Positions 35,269 to 44,435 are shown, counted from the first letter of the stretch. The stretch is 64,000 nucleotides of DNA from Siminovitchia terrae (GCF_003605405.2 NZ_QYTW02000011.1:1-64000), one strand, 5' to 3'. The notes: generated by a model not told the origin, from the sequence alone. Program-made: numbers and translations.

Positions 35269-36132
35269 ATGAAATTTTATATTGTGGATGTATTTGCAAA
35301 AAACAAATATGAAGGAAACCAATTAGCCGTTTGTCTCCCTGATGAAAATATAGAGCAAGAAGAGATGCAGGCGATTGCAAAAGAAACCAATTTTTCGGAG
35401 ACGACTTTCATCATGTCTGGATTGCAAGAGAACGGTGGGTATGATGTAAAAATCTTTACCCCCGACTCAGAAATACCGTTTGCAGGGCATCCTACAATTG
35501 GAACTGCATTTATCATTCAACAATTGTTTGAAGATCATAAAGCTGCTGAGATTAAACTAAATCTTAAAGTGGGACAAGTTCCTGTAGTATTTGAAAATCA
35601 ATATGCCTGGATGACACAAAATCAACCTGTTTTTGGCACTGAAATTGATGTTGAAACAATTGCCAAATCTTTACAAATTGATATAGAGGATATAAATAAC
35701 GACTATCCAGTTCAAGTAGTTTCAACAGGTTTACCGAGCATTATTGTGAATCTGAAGACCTTGGATGCGGTGAATAGATGTAAAGTAAATCATCAAGTAT
35801 ATGATGAAATGTTAGAAAAAATCGGAGATGCTAACCTTTTCGTTTTTACAGAAGAAACGATACATCCTGAAAACGACCTGCACGCAAGAGTTTTTATGTT
35901 TACTTCCGGTCACTTAGAAGACCCTGCAACTGGCAGTGCCAATGGAAACTTAGCTGGTTACTTATTAAAGCATAACTTTTTTAATAAAAATAACATCAGC
36001 TATAGTGTTGAACAAGGTTATTCCATTGGAAGACCATCACTATTGAAAATAAAAGCTAAAAAGAACGATGACAACTTTCTAATACAAGTAGGGGGCAGTA
36101 TTTTTGTTATAGCAGAAGGCAAATGGTTATAA
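35269..36132 (+). CDS. PhzF-family isomerase-like protein
   Basis: 287 residues. PhzF fold: opening MKFYIVDVFAKNKYEGNQLA, catalytic Glu region NFSETTFI, then PFAGHPTIGTA and DPATGSANGNLAGYL, all conserved in the diaminopimelate-epimerase-like PhzF group. The phenazine role is known only for PhzF proper; this protein is likely a related isomerase with unknown substrate, since no other phenazine gene is near. ATG 35269 lies nine bases after AAGGAG. Single gene. Confidence 0.9.
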   Translation: MKFYIVDVFAKNKYEGNQLAVCLPDENIEQEEMQAIAKETNFSETTFIMSGLQENGGYDVKIFTPDSEIPFAGHPTIGTAFIIQQLFEDHKAAEIKLNLKVGQVPVVFENQYAWMTQNQPVFGTEIDVETIAKSLQIDIEDINNDYPVQVVSTGLPSIIVNLKTLDAVNRCKVNHQVYDEMLEKIGDANLFVFTEETIHPENDLHARVFMFTSGHLEDPATGSANGNLAGYLLKHNFFNKNNISYSVEQGYSIGRPSLLKIKAKKNDDNFLIQVGGSIFVIAEGKWL

Positions 36133-36205
36133 TGATCTTTTAGATATACGTGTCAAACAGTAGAAATGCCAGTGGAGTCCACCAAGTCTGTAAACTAATA
36201 TAAGC

Positions 36206-36236
36206 AAAGAAAGGCAAAAGATTTGGCCTTTCTTTA
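36206..36236. terminator. Bidirectional terminator phzF/yjbR
   Basis: Stem AAAGAAAGGC/GGCCTTTCTTT with a TTACTTATTTT tail; it overlaps the convergent yjbR stop codon. Confidence 0.75.
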
Positions 36237-36617
36237 CTTATTTTGCAACTCCATCCATTGTTTCACCAAACGCTTCGGTGCCGCGCGTAAATAGGCTTCT
36301 TGAATAAGATCTATCAAGTCAATCCAGTCTTCCTCAACTGGATTTTGGATAGACACCCAGCCATGCCGCCCAATATACGGCGTTTTAAAAAATTTCTCTT
36401 TCTGCAGCAATAATGCTTGGGTTTCCCGATCTGACTTGAAGGATATACCGAATCCGTTCTTGTTTTCACCTGAAATCACAAATGATTTTCCATTGATTTT
36501 AAATGTATTGTGACCAAAACCGTCGATATGCTCAACAGCTTCAGGCAGTGCAAGACAGGTATTGCGCAAATTTTCAAGTATTCCTGCCGTATCTAAGGAT
36601 TTCATATTTTTATTCAC
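36234..36617 (-). CDS. MmcQ/YjbR-family protein
   Basis: 127 residues of the YjbR fold (CyaY-like, double-wing): LPEAVEHIDGFGHNTFKING, GISFKSDRETQALLL, then YIGRHGWVSI. The family is small and soluble, sometimes called DNA-binding, with unproven function. It lies 12 bases after the VOC protein gene, likely one transcript. Confidence 0.85.
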   Translation of the reverse strand: MNKNMKSLDTAGILENLRNTCLALPEAVEHIDGFGHNTFKINGKSFVISGENKNGFGISFKSDRETQALLLQKEKFFKTPYIGRHGWVSIQNPVEEDWIDLIDLIQEAYLRAAPKRLVKQWMELQNK

Positions 36618-36629
36618 CTATTAAGAGTT

Positions 36630-37028
36630 TCATTTTGCATTTTCATCAGGTTGATGAATTCCAAAAACATTTCCTTCGGTATCCATATAGTATCCCTGCC
36701 ATGCCATTCCGGGAAGAGCATATTTGGGCATAGCGACCTTGCCGCCATACTCAATAATTTTTGCTTCCGTTAAATCGTAATGTTCCACTCCCATTGTACA
36801 AGCAAATCCATTTAAAGGTTGATTTGTTTCCGGCGGAGCACTCTGCCGCTGCATCAATGCACCATTGATCCCAGGTTCACTTTCATCACCCGTCACTGCA
36901 CCAAAGTAAGGCATTCCTGCATAATCACTCCAGTCTTGAAATGACCATCCAAATACCTCACCATAAAACTTCTTTGCCCGCTCCATGTCATCAACATGAA
37001 TTTCAAAATGAACTAATCTTCCCATCAT
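36630..37028 (-). CDS. VOC-family (glyoxalase-like) protein
   Basis: About 132 residues. Two beta-alpha-beta-beta-beta modules: MGRLVHFEIHVDDMERAKKF with FYGEVFGWSF, and the second with AWQGYYMDTEGNVFGIHQPD. Probable metal ligands are His and Glu at the usual positions. Glyoxalase/bleomycin-resistance/dioxygenase superfamily, substrate unknown. ATG 37028 or 37025 with GGGAGGG close upstream. Confidence 0.88.
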   Translation of the reverse strand: MMGRLVHFEIHVDDMERAKKFYGEVFGWSFQDWSDYAGMPYFGAVTGDESEPGINGALMQRQSAPPETNQPLNGFACTMGVEHYDLTEAKIIEYGGKVAMPKYALPGMAWQGYYMDTEGNVFGIHQPDENAK

Positions 37029-37150
37029 TTCCCTCCCATTTTTCAAAATGAATCATTAGCTATCATGCCAGCAAATTCTTAATTTTATTATAATTATTTT
37101 GGGGAAAAATTCAATTCTATAGTGAAGGGCACTTTTTTCCCCATTGCCCT

Positions 37151-37765
37151 TTAACCTGAAAATGCAGTTATCCCAATAGTTACTGCAAAAATAATTAAAA
37201 GGACACCAAGACCACGGTCAAACCAATGCATATATTTTCTATAAATGTCTCTGAAATAATCATTTGAAATAAGTATCGCAAGTAGAATAAACCAAAGTCC
37301 AACTGCTACTATAATTTCGCCGCCATATATCCAACGCATCCATTCAGGAGTGCCATGTCCAATAAATTGCGAAAATACGCTAAGAAAGAATAAAGCCGAC
37401 TTAGGATTCAAGACATTACATAAAAAACCTTCACGAAAACTCTGCCCTGCAGACCGACTAAGTAGTTGCCCTACATGCAATTTGTTCAAATGGGCTTTCG
37501 AACGGATCCCCTGTAATCCCAACCATAGTAAATAGACAGCTCCAAATAGTTTGATCATATTAAAGACAACCGGCCATTTTTCCAATAGAATCGTAAAGCC
37601 CAAAACGGTATAGGTAACATGAACAATTAGTGCACTGGCAATTCCTAGTGCCGTAGCCATACCATTTTTTCTACCCATCCCCAGACTATTTTTCATAACA
37701 ACTACAAAATCAGGCCCCGGCGACAAAGCCGCCAAAATACCTATCAGAAAAATTTCCATATACAT
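37151..37765 (-). CDS. LysE-family amino-acid exporter
   Basis: 204 residues, about six membrane helices. LysE/RhtB signature: GILAALSPGPDFVVVMKNSL near the N-terminus. Exports amino acids or their derivatives. It follows a TrmB-like regulator by 17 bases, its probable controller. Confidence 0.88.
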   Translation of the reverse strand: MYMEIFLIGILAALSPGPDFVVVMKNSLGMGRKNGMATALGIASALIVHVTYTVLGFTILLEKWPVVFNMIKLFGAVYLLWLGLQGIRSKAHLNKLHVGQLLSRSAGQSFREGFLCNVLNPKSALFFLSVFSQFIGHGTPEWMRWIYGGEIIVAVGLWFILLAILISNDYFRDIYRKYMHWFDRGLGVLLIIFAVTIGITAFSG

Positions 37766-37782
37766 AAAATATCCTCATCTCT

Positions 37783-38589
37783 TTACTTTATATTATGGAC
37801 AATGTAGGTGATTAATTCGTTCCCGCGCCATAGTGAATCAAGCTCGTCACTCCCCCATTTTTCAGTCACAACCTTCATCATCATATCGTGCCGGATATAT
37901 TCTTTTGCCAATATAACCAGCATTGGATCAGTTGTTTGGATAGCTTGCGGAGTCTGACCATCAATAAAGCCTGAAATCAACACTTCCTGATGATCCTGAA
38001 TAACAATCGTTAATCTTTGCCCCATTCTCTGTTTTTCAATGGAAGATGTATCCGGACGATGATAGAATGCTTTTCCGAAAGACGCTGTCTCTTGATGCGT
38101 AAATAGCAGCGAGTACATATTAATCCCTTTTTCACATTGTATTTCAGCTGAACTGCGCAGTTCTTCGAGTTCTTCCTCCCATGCAGAAAGCCAGATTTCC
38201 TTATTTGCGTTTAATATCAGTTTTTTCATAGCACCGATGATCTGGGAACGTTCCTCAATATGCTTAATTACATTTACCATTGCTGGCTTTTCAACCGATT
38301 GCAATTCTCTCTCAAGAAAATCGAGTGTATTCTCTGCTTTCCTTCTTCTATTTGCTATCAGTTCTTTTACAGATAGTGGGATATAGGTTGGCGTTTCAGT
38401 ACGCAACTCTATGATTGCTCCCTTCGCCACTAATTTATCGATAACAGCATAGACCATGGACCGTGGTACACCACTTTTTTTACTAATTTCGTAACCATTC
38501 ATCCCCGGCTCCTTTAGTAATGCCATGTAAGTCTTCGCTTCATTTTTTGAAAAGCCAATTTCTTCGAACCTTCCGATTAAATGCTCCAT
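37783..38589 (-). CDS. TrmB-family transcriptional regulator
   Basis: About 268 residues from ATG 38589, ten bases after GGGGGAA. N-terminal winged helix: LIGRFEEIGFSKNEAKTYMA and YEISKKSGVPRSMVYAVIDKL. The C-terminal effector domain of the TrmB/PLD-like type includes NANKEIWLSAWEEELEELRS. TrmB proteins sense sugars or other metabolites; here the neighbour is a LysE exporter, so the ligand may be an amino-acid-like compound. Confidence 0.85.
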   Translation of the reverse strand: MEHLIGRFEEIGFSKNEAKTYMALLKEPGMNGYEISKKSGVPRSMVYAVIDKLVAKGAIIELRTETPTYIPLSVKELIANRRRKAENTLDFLERELQSVEKPAMVNVIKHIEERSQIIGAMKKLILNANKEIWLSAWEEELEELRSSAEIQCEKGINMYSLLFTHQETASFGKAFYHRPDTSSIEKQRMGQRLTIVIQDHQEVLISGFIDGQTPQAIQTTDPMLVILAKEYIRHDMMMKVVTEKWGSDELDSLWRGNELITYIVHNIK

Positions 38590-39062
38590 CTCTAGCACTT
38601 CCCCCTAGTTGTTATCAGTATCACTACTATAATAAAATGAATGGTTCAGGTCAATAAGAAATCCTGAGTACTTTTAACTGCTCGGTACAAAATGAAGCTG
38701 GCAAACGATTATCGCTACCAGCTTTAAATTACGGTAATTTTGAATTGTTGTTAGGTTTCTACAATGTTGAACTTTGAAACTTTTCCTTCGGGAGGAGTTC
38801 CTCCAACAGATAGTCCTAGTATCTATAAGTAATAACAAAATTAGCGTAAATTCCTATTTTGGATTCATGAGTTATTGAACGATCTACTTATCCCTGATGT
38901 AGGCAAAATTATAATTTGATTGAAGCAGCTTAAAAAATTTAGTGTAGTAGTATTATATAAAAAATATTTCAATATAATTCCACCGCTGCCAAAACCCCCA
39001 TATTGAAGATGATAAAAGGATGAATTATATTATGGTACTGTCCAAAATTAAGGAGGTGCCAT
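38590..39062. other. 470-bp intergenic stretch
   Basis: No gene supported. A hairpin AAGCTGG/CCAGCTT at 38692-38726 stands alone and may be a relict terminator. The last 60 bases hold the RBS AAGGAGG of the acyltransferase. Confidence 0.5.
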
Positions 39063-40103
39063 ATGATCAAAGAATGGAATTTATTGCGGGCATTAGCCTG
39101 TTTAAGTATAGTTTTTCTTCATAGCACAACGCAGATGTCAAAGATAATGGACCATCCTGAAATTGATCTCTATTACTATGGCAGAATCTTTTTATGTATG
39201 GCGACGCCAGCCTTTATCGTTTTATCTATAGTGATTTTAGCAAATCGCTATCCACATCGGCTGCCGGATAATTTCTGGAGAAAACGAATAAACTTTATAT
39301 TTATTCCGTTTTTATTTTTCGCTGTAGTTGATGCCTTCGTGACTCATTATTTGAATAACAATGTTGTGATTAAGGAAAAAATCACAGAAAATATACTCAC
39401 CGGAAATTTTGTCGGGTGGTTCATTCTTGTCATCTTTCAGTTTTACGCACTCCATTACTTCGTTACTAAATTTAGATTGTCGATGAAGTGGATGTTACCA
39501 TTAAGTCTAATATCAATGTTCAGTTATTTATTCCTGATCAACGAGGAACTCATTAAGCTTGATGGCTATTCACATGTTCTAAGACTCCCGTTCCTTGCAT
39601 GGTTTGGCTATTTTACCGCTGCATATCTAATTGGGAAGTATTACAAGACACTTTCAAAAACATTATTGAAATACCGTTGGCTTACTTTAGTATTATTTGT
39701 ACTATCCGCTGCTTTTCTATATTTTTCATATAGTTCTGGTCTTGTAACTGGGACGCATTCCAGAAGGATGGATTTATTTCCAGTGGTCATTTCCTTCTGC
39801 TTAGCAGTATTTGCTTGGGGACAAAAAATTCCAGCAAGTAAGCTAGTTAATCTTATCAGTAATTACTCATTTGGCATTTATTTATTGCATTGGCAATTCC
39901 AGCGGCTTCTCGCCCCACATTTTGTTGGATTGTTTTCCAGCTACTTTGCCAGTGTTTTATTATTATTTGTCGTTTCACTGACTGCATCCATTTTAACGAT
40001 AAAATTGATTGCATATTTGCCTTTCGGCGCTTTCATTGTAGGTAAGGTAAGAAAAGTAAAAAAAGAATCTGTCCGATCCGAGCTCGTGGAGCAAACAGCT
40101 TAA
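39063..40103 (+). CDS. Membrane acyltransferase (acyltransferase-3 type)
   Basis: 346 residues, about ten membrane helices. N-terminus WNLLRALACLSIVFLHSTTQ carries the R...H pattern of the family; the end has SFGIYLLHWQFQRLL, its typical last motif. Such enzymes transfer acyl groups to surface sugars or lipids. AAGGAGG lies eight bases before ATG. Substrate unknown; monocistronic with a strong terminator. Confidence 0.85.
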   Translation: MIKEWNLLRALACLSIVFLHSTTQMSKIMDHPEIDLYYYGRIFLCMATPAFIVLSIVILANRYPHRLPDNFWRKRINFIFIPFLFFAVVDAFVTHYLNNNVVIKEKITENILTGNFVGWFILVIFQFYALHYFVTKFRLSMKWMLPLSLISMFSYLFLINEELIKLDGYSHVLRLPFLAWFGYFTAAYLIGKYYKTLSKTLLKYRWLTLVLFVLSAAFLYFSYSSGLVTGTHSRRMDLFPVVISFCLAVFAWGQKIPASKLVNLISNYSFGIYLLHWQFQRLLAPHFVGLFSSYFASVLLLFVVSLTASILTIKLIAYLPFGAFIVGKVRKVKKESVRSELVEQTA

Positions 40104-40113
40104 TATTTAGGGG

Positions 40114-40156
40114 ACTGCATTAATCCAGTTCTTAAAGGATTAATGCAGTTTATTTT
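40114..40156 (+). terminator. Terminator of acyltransferase
   Basis: Stem ACTGCATTAATCC/GGATTAATGCAGT followed by TTATTTTC. Confidence 0.85.
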
Positions 40157-40300
40157 CATTTATCCAAGTTTAATGATGACACAGCTTTAAAAGAAGTATT
40201 TAGAGCATACGCACTTGTTTGTACTAACGGTCCTGTGATGTAACCAAATCCTAAATCAGATTCCTGCACGTATTACAAACGCGAACCCTATGTTTGGTTC

Positions 40301-40892
40301 GAGATCCGGGAATCGTGCGATTTTCTGGTTTATTGTGCGAAAAACAAGATTATCGTGCGATATTTCTATTTATCGAGCGAAATCCAGGTTTATCGTGCGA
40401 AAATCATATTTATCGTGCGAGTTCCGGGTTTCGTGTGAAATTCACAGTTATCGTGCGAAAAACAAGATTATCGTGCGACATTTCTATTTATTATGCGAAA
40501 TCTGGGTTTATCGTGCGAAATCTGGGTTTATCGTGCGAAAATCATATTTATTGTGCGAGTTCCGGGTTTCGTGTGAAATTCACAGTTATCGTGCGAAAAA
40601 CAAGATTATCGTGCGACATTTCTATTTATTGTGCGAAATCCAGGTTTATCGTGCGAAAATCATATTTATTGTGCGAGTTCTGGGTTTCGTGTGAAATTCA
40701 CAGTTATCGTGCGAAAAACAAGATTATCGTGCGACATTTCTATTTATTGTGCGAAATCTGGGTTTATCGTGCGAAAATCATATTTATTGTGCGAGTTCCG
40801 GGTTTCGTGTGAAATTCACAGTTATCGTGCGAAAAACAAGATTATCGTGCGAAAATCATATTTATCGTGCGAAATCCAGGTTTATCGTGCGA
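40301..40892 (+). repeat. 30-unit minisatellite with TTATCGTGCGA core
   Basis: About 30 tandem units of 18-20 bp; the constant end is TTATCGTGCGA (variants TTATTGTGCGA, TTTCGTGTGA) and the front nine bases vary among six types: A AAAACAAGA, B CATTTCTAT, C AATCCAGGT or AATCTGGGT, D AAATCATAT, E GTTCCGGGT, F AATTCACAG. The order A-B-C-D-E-F repeats four times as a higher-order unit of about 118 bp. All three plus frames are open in long stretches, but no start has an RBS, so I read it as non-coding. Confidence 0.9.
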
Positions 40893-41022
40893 AAGTCAGT
40901 TTTCACACATGTGAGCTCGTTCCTGCTTAAAACCGAAGGTGTAACTATGTAAAGTTGATATTTTTTACGTTCAATACTTACCTCGGTCGTGGATGATCAC
41001 TTAAAACCAATTGCATTATCGA

Positions 41023-41808
41023 TCACGTTGCCATATTCATGGCAGAAGGCGGATAAAAACTTCCGAGATCCCTTAATTTTTCTATTAAGGTGTTCTCTAT
41101 ATGATTATTCATTGGCAATAGTTCTGTCGAAAAGGGTCTTAGTTGAGAGTTTTCACCAATCATAATGGAATGTTTCGCATGTTGAAACATTGTAATATCA
41201 TTTGCATCATTACCGAACGCTAAGTATTCTCCATCAATGACACCAAGCTGTTGTAATCCTGCCCATTTATCTATTCCTTTTGGACTTATGTCTAATACTC
41301 CTTCATTTCCATGAACGTTCACTACTACATCCAGGGTATCAAGCTCTTGTTTTACTTTTTCCATATTATTTGAAGTCAGCATTAATATTTTTATTATCGG
41401 GTGCAACTCGCCCAGCGGAACATTTTTAGCCAATTTGTGTGGATCAAGATTACGAATAATAGAATGCTCAGTTGTCCCCGTATATGCATAGTTCCAAGAA
41501 CCATCAATTAAATAAGTAACATCATACATATTGATTAAAGCTTTCAGTTTGGAAAGTGTCGTTTCATCAAAACCTGTAGTGGAGATGATTTTCCCTTGAT
41601 TTGCAACAATCGCTCCATTTCCACCTATCATTGAATAATGATGAAAACGTTCATGCAAAACTGGAAGCAAATCTCGGATTGGCCTTGCAGAAGCGAAAAG
41701 TACTTCATGCCCCTGTTCTACCAATTGCTCCAACTTGTTAAGAATCTTATCTGAAACAGGTATCCCTCTAAAACAAATAGTCCCATCTAAATCAAAAACA
41801 AATTTCAT
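41023..41808 (-). CDS. Cof-type HAD phosphatase
   Basis: 261 residues, HAD subclass IIB. Motif I FDLDGTICF at the N-terminus, motif II FASARP, catalytic Lys in KGIDKWAGL, and motif IV FGNDANDITMF. It dephosphorylates small sugar phosphates or cofactors. Divergent from a Crp/Fnr regulator with 89 bases between, in which a palindromic operator lies, so both are probably controlled by that regulator. Confidence 0.9.
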   Translation of the reverse strand: MKFVFDLDGTICFRGIPVSDKILNKLEQLVEQGHEVLFASARPIRDLLPVLHERFHHYSMIGGNGAIVANQGKIISTTGFDETTLSKLKALINMYDVTYLIDGSWNYAYTGTTEHSIIRNLDPHKLAKNVPLGELHPIIKILMLTSNNMEKVKQELDTLDVVVNVHGNEGVLDISPKGIDKWAGLQQLGVIDGEYLAFGNDANDITMFQHAKHSIMIGENSQLRPFSTELLPMNNHIENTLIEKLRDLGSFYPPSAMNMAT

Positions 41809-41856
41809 TTATTCCACTCCAACAAATTTTAATTGTTCTTATCATAACAGTTTATT

Positions 41857-41880
41857 TTATAATGAAAAGGACAATTGTCC
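41857..41880 (+). promoter_or_regulatory. Operator GGACAATTGTCC at crp-like gene 1
   Basis: Perfect 12-bp palindrome at 41869-41880, just behind a TATAAT at 41858-41863, that is at the expected transcription start. A near-identical palindrome precedes the second Crp-like gene (44056-44067). Confidence 0.65.
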
Positions 41881-41897
41881 AGGTAGGGGGTTTTTAA

Positions 41898-42593
41898 ATG
41901 AAGCTTATTAGTGATTCAGATCTCATGAAGTTAATGCTTAATAAATTTCAATTAGGTCATATCTTTGACTTAAGTAAACAAATCCCATTTACTTTATACC
42001 AATACAAATCAGGTGAAGTTATTTTATATGAAGGAGCTAAGGCACAAACTTTATTATTTTTGGTAAAAGGAAAAATAAAAGTCACTTCAAGTATAGAAAC
42101 TGGAAAGTCACTATTGCTCCGCTTTAGCGAACCCTTATCCATTGTGGGAGATTTAGAGTGGATTCGAAACATTCCTGTCCAATCTCAAATTGAAGCTGTG
42201 AATGATTGCTTATTCATTGGACTGCCATTTGACTATATTGATAAGCACGAAAAAGACAACTCCGAATTCTTACACATGCTTTTAGATCATATTAGCTATA
42301 AACTTCAAACTTGTACGACGGCTTCTCGTGTTAATTTACTAGCCTCAGTTGAGAATAGATTTGCAAGTTATCTTTTATCTACGATGTCTCATGAACCTGA
42401 GAATGAATTCGGCAAAGAGTTAAAAACGTCCAATATTGTAGAAATTGCGAACTTGCTTGGTACGACACACCGTCACCTTAATCGAGTGATTCACTCTCTG
42501 ACTGAAAGGAAAGTGATCGAAAGAAGAGACAATGCGATTTGTATATTGGATACGAAAACATTGGAAATAATTTCCAACGGGATTAGTTATTAA
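41898..42593 (+). CDS. Crp/Fnr-family regulator 1 (YeiL-like)
   Basis: 231 residues. cNMP-binding-like beta roll at about 15-130 (YKSGEVILYEGAKAQTLLFL, VKGKIKV) and C-terminal HTH (TSNIVEIANLLGTTHRHLNR). The cAMP-contacting residues of Crp are not conserved, and there is no Fnr Cys cluster. Resembles the YeiL branch. The protein encoded at 43308-44009 is a clear paralogue, with the same VENRFASYLLSTMSH/NEADARFASYLFSISH segment. Likely autoregulated and controlling the divergent HAD gene. Confidence 0.85.
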   Translation: MKLISDSDLMKLMLNKFQLGHIFDLSKQIPFTLYQYKSGEVILYEGAKAQTLLFLVKGKIKVTSSIETGKSLLLRFSEPLSIVGDLEWIRNIPVQSQIEAVNDCLFIGLPFDYIDKHEKDNSEFLHMLLDHISYKLQTCTTASRVNLLASVENRFASYLLSTMSHEPENEFGKELKTSNIVEIANLLGTTHRHLNRVIHSLTERKVIERRDNAICILDTKTLEIISNGISY

Positions 42594-42640
42594 GTATTCA
42601 ACAAATTCAACAATCTTTATCTTCTGTTGAATACTTATTT
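42592..42640. terminator. Bidirectional terminator between the two cassettes
   Basis: Stem AAGTATTCAACA/TGTTGAATACTT followed by ATTTAA. Confidence 0.8.
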
Positions 42641-42644
42641 AACA

Positions 42645-43298
42645 TCACAATTTCTTTTCTAATAGGTTCACCAACATCGAAACCTCGTCGATACAATAGT
42701 CAGGCTCCTCTTGCAACAGTTGTTCCTTCGTATGACTGCCCCATGTAACAGCACAGGTTTTACAACCGGCCGCCTTCCCCATTTGAATATCAAATATCGC
42801 ATCACCAATTACTATACATGTTGAAACATCCAAATCACATCGTTCCACTATTGATAAAACGCCATCAGGGTGCGGCTTATATAGTTTGACTTGATCTGAC
42901 CCAATCCAGTCTTTGAAGAATCCAGTAATATCCAGTGATGTTAAATTCCTGAATAATACATCTGTTTTTTTACTTGATACAATAAAACAATCAACATCGT
43001 TTTGAGTTAAAATCTTTAATACTTCTTTTATTTGTGGAAAAAGCATTAATGAGTCATTTTCAAATTCTTTATACGCTTGACGGAACACTACTAGCAATTG
43101 CTCAAATTCGTCATTAGTTAACTCTCTATTAGCCATCTCTTTAAACGATGTTTCGATCGGAATTCCCATATAATATTCAATCACTTCTTGAGCAGGCAGC
43201 GTAAGCCCCATTGCTTGAAAAGCCGATTTTGTAGCCAGTAAACTGCATTGTTTTGAATCTGCTAACGTACCATCGAAATCAAAAATAAATGTGTCCAT
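42645..43298 (-). CDS. HAD hydrolase, phosphoglycolate-phosphatase-like
   Basis: 217 residues, HAD subclass IA. Motif I FDFDGTLADS, motif II IVSSKKTDV, Lys in KLYKPHPDGV and motif IV VIGDAIFDIQMGKAAG. A cap domain lies between motifs I and II. It follows the second Crp-like gene by nine bases, one operon. The window thus has two Crp-plus-HAD pairs with HADs of different subclasses. Confidence 0.9.
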   Translation of the reverse strand: MDTFIFDFDGTLADSKQCSLLATKSAFQAMGLTLPAQEVIEYYMGIPIETSFKEMANRELTNDEFEQLLVVFRQAYKEFENDSLMLFPQIKEVLKILTQNDVDCFIVSSKKTDVLFRNLTSLDITGFFKDWIGSDQVKLYKPHPDGVLSIVERCDLDVSTCIVIGDAIFDIQMGKAAGCKTCAVTWGSHTKEQLLQEEPDYCIDEVSMLVNLLEKKL

Positions 43299-43307
43299 TT
43301 TCTCTCC

Positions 43308-44009
43308 TTACTGCATTTCATATAAATTATCTTTTGCTTTTTCTTTTAATAAATTGGGGTCGGAAATCTTGATGCCATCGGGAGCTCGTTCAAGAATACC
43401 TTCTTGTTGAAAAATTTGTATAATCCGGTTTTGATGCCGTACTGTTGTTCCAATAAATTCAGCTATTTCTTTCAGGTCTTTTTTAGCAATAAATGGTTGA
43501 TAAAACTGCCCATTTTCATTATGTGAAATAGAAAATAAATAACTAGCAAAACGCGCATCTGCCTCATTCAACAGGTGAAATGAAAGAGTCATTGATTTTG
43601 TCAAAAACTTACGTCCAACTACCTCAAGTAAGTATTGATTAAATGCTGCTTCCATACATAATTTATTAGCTGTTTCTACTGGGATAGCAAATGCGTGTAC
43701 CGTTGAAACAGCTTCAATTGTATTTAGTACATTCACCTTTTGGATGAGTTCAATATCTCCAAAAATCTGAACTGGACGGTTAAATGTAACAATTAATCGC
43801 TTACCTTCCGAAGAGGTAACATAAATCTTCACCTTTCCCTTTACAAGAAAAAACAGATAGTCCAATGCATATCCTTGCTCACATAAACACTCTCCCGGCT
43901 CAAATTCAATCAACTTTACCTGGATTTGATCGAGCGATACTCGGGGATCGATTTTCTTTAAATAATCTCCCCACAAGTTTCTATCAACTATTCCCTTCAC
44001 CTGGTGCAC
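43308..44009 (-). CDS. Crp/Fnr-family regulator 2 (YeiL-like)
   Basis: 233 residues with the same domain plan as the regulator at 41898-42593: beta roll (FEPGECLCEQGYALDYLFFL, VKGKVKI), long dimer helix and HTH (KKDLKEIAEFIGTTVRHQNR). It lacks cAMP-binding residues and a clustered Cys motif. The upstream palindrome at 44056-44067 overlaps the -35 region of TATAAT-type promoter DNA, so autoregulation is likely. Confidence 0.85.
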   Translation of the reverse strand: MHQVKGIVDRNLWGDYLKKIDPRVSLDQIQVKLIEFEPGECLCEQGYALDYLFFLVKGKVKIYVTSSEGKRLIVTFNRPVQIFGDIELIQKVNVLNTIEAVSTVHAFAIPVETANKLCMEAAFNQYLLEVVGRKFLTKSMTLSFHLLNEADARFASYLFSISHNENGQFYQPFIAKKDLKEIAEFIGTTVRHQNRIIQIFQQEGILERAPDGIKISDPNLLKEKAKDNLYEMQ

Positions 44010-44029
44010 CTCATTATTCTGTTTTCAGC

Positions 44030-44067
44030 ATATATAAATTATAGCTTTCATTAAAGGACATATGTCC
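44030..44067 (-). promoter_or_regulatory. Operator GGACATATGTCC at crp-like gene 2
   Basis: Perfect 12-bp palindrome at 44056-44067, followed on the minus strand by GCTATAAT at -10 distance. Same arms GGACA/TGTCC as the operator of gene 1. Confidence 0.65.
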
Positions 44068-44382
44068 CAAACATGAAGATTATCCATTTTTGCCCATCCC
44101 TTCTTAAGAGAGGTAAGTCACTAGCTTCTTCTCCATTTCACTAAAATTTTATGATCAGTATTCGTTTAGATCATCATCATTCCAATGGCTATTTGATCGC
44201 CCAAGCATCACATGGAAATGGTTATTACTTCAATAAAAAATAGGCACTTTACTCATCTTCCGATGAGATAAAGCACCGCTTCCTTATGGTAGATTGTTTT
44301 CTAGCTGTAAAACGACTTTCGGTTTCAGGGAGAAAGAATTATAGGTAGTCGTAGCTAGGCCAGATCCATGCCCCAAATAAAT
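44068..44382. other. Gene-free stretch with a short remnant
   Basis: No intact gene. A 30-codon plus frame at about 44151-44243 (MISIRLDHHHSNGYLIAQAS onward) has no RBS and may be debris. Confidence 0.4.
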
Positions 44383-44435
44383 AAACCGAGTGAAATCAAA
44401 TTAAAAAAACTCGATTTCACCCGGTTTAAATCCAT
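44383..44435 (-). terminator. Terminator of ywnB-like gene
   Basis: Stem AAACCGGGTGAAATC/GATTTCACTCGGTTT with a TATTTATTT tail on the minus strand. Confidence 0.8.

Noticed and set aside
40281-40302. LexA/SOS box at CGAACC...GGTTCG
   Set aside because: The spacing between GAAC and GTTC is 10, not the 4 of the Bacillus site; it is a simple hairpin.
40301-40892. CRISPR array
   Set aside because: The constant part is only about 11 bases, the variable nine bases are reused in fixed order and there are no cas genes. It is a minisatellite.
40301-40892. DnaA-box or iteron replication origin
   Set aside because: TTATCGTGCGA shares only TTATC with the DnaA box TTATCCACA, and no rep gene or dnaA is near.
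40290-40952. Protein genes with FIVRKS/YRAK/SCEI repeats
   Set aside because: All three plus frames are open because of the repeat itself, no start has an RBS and the frame choice is arbitrary.
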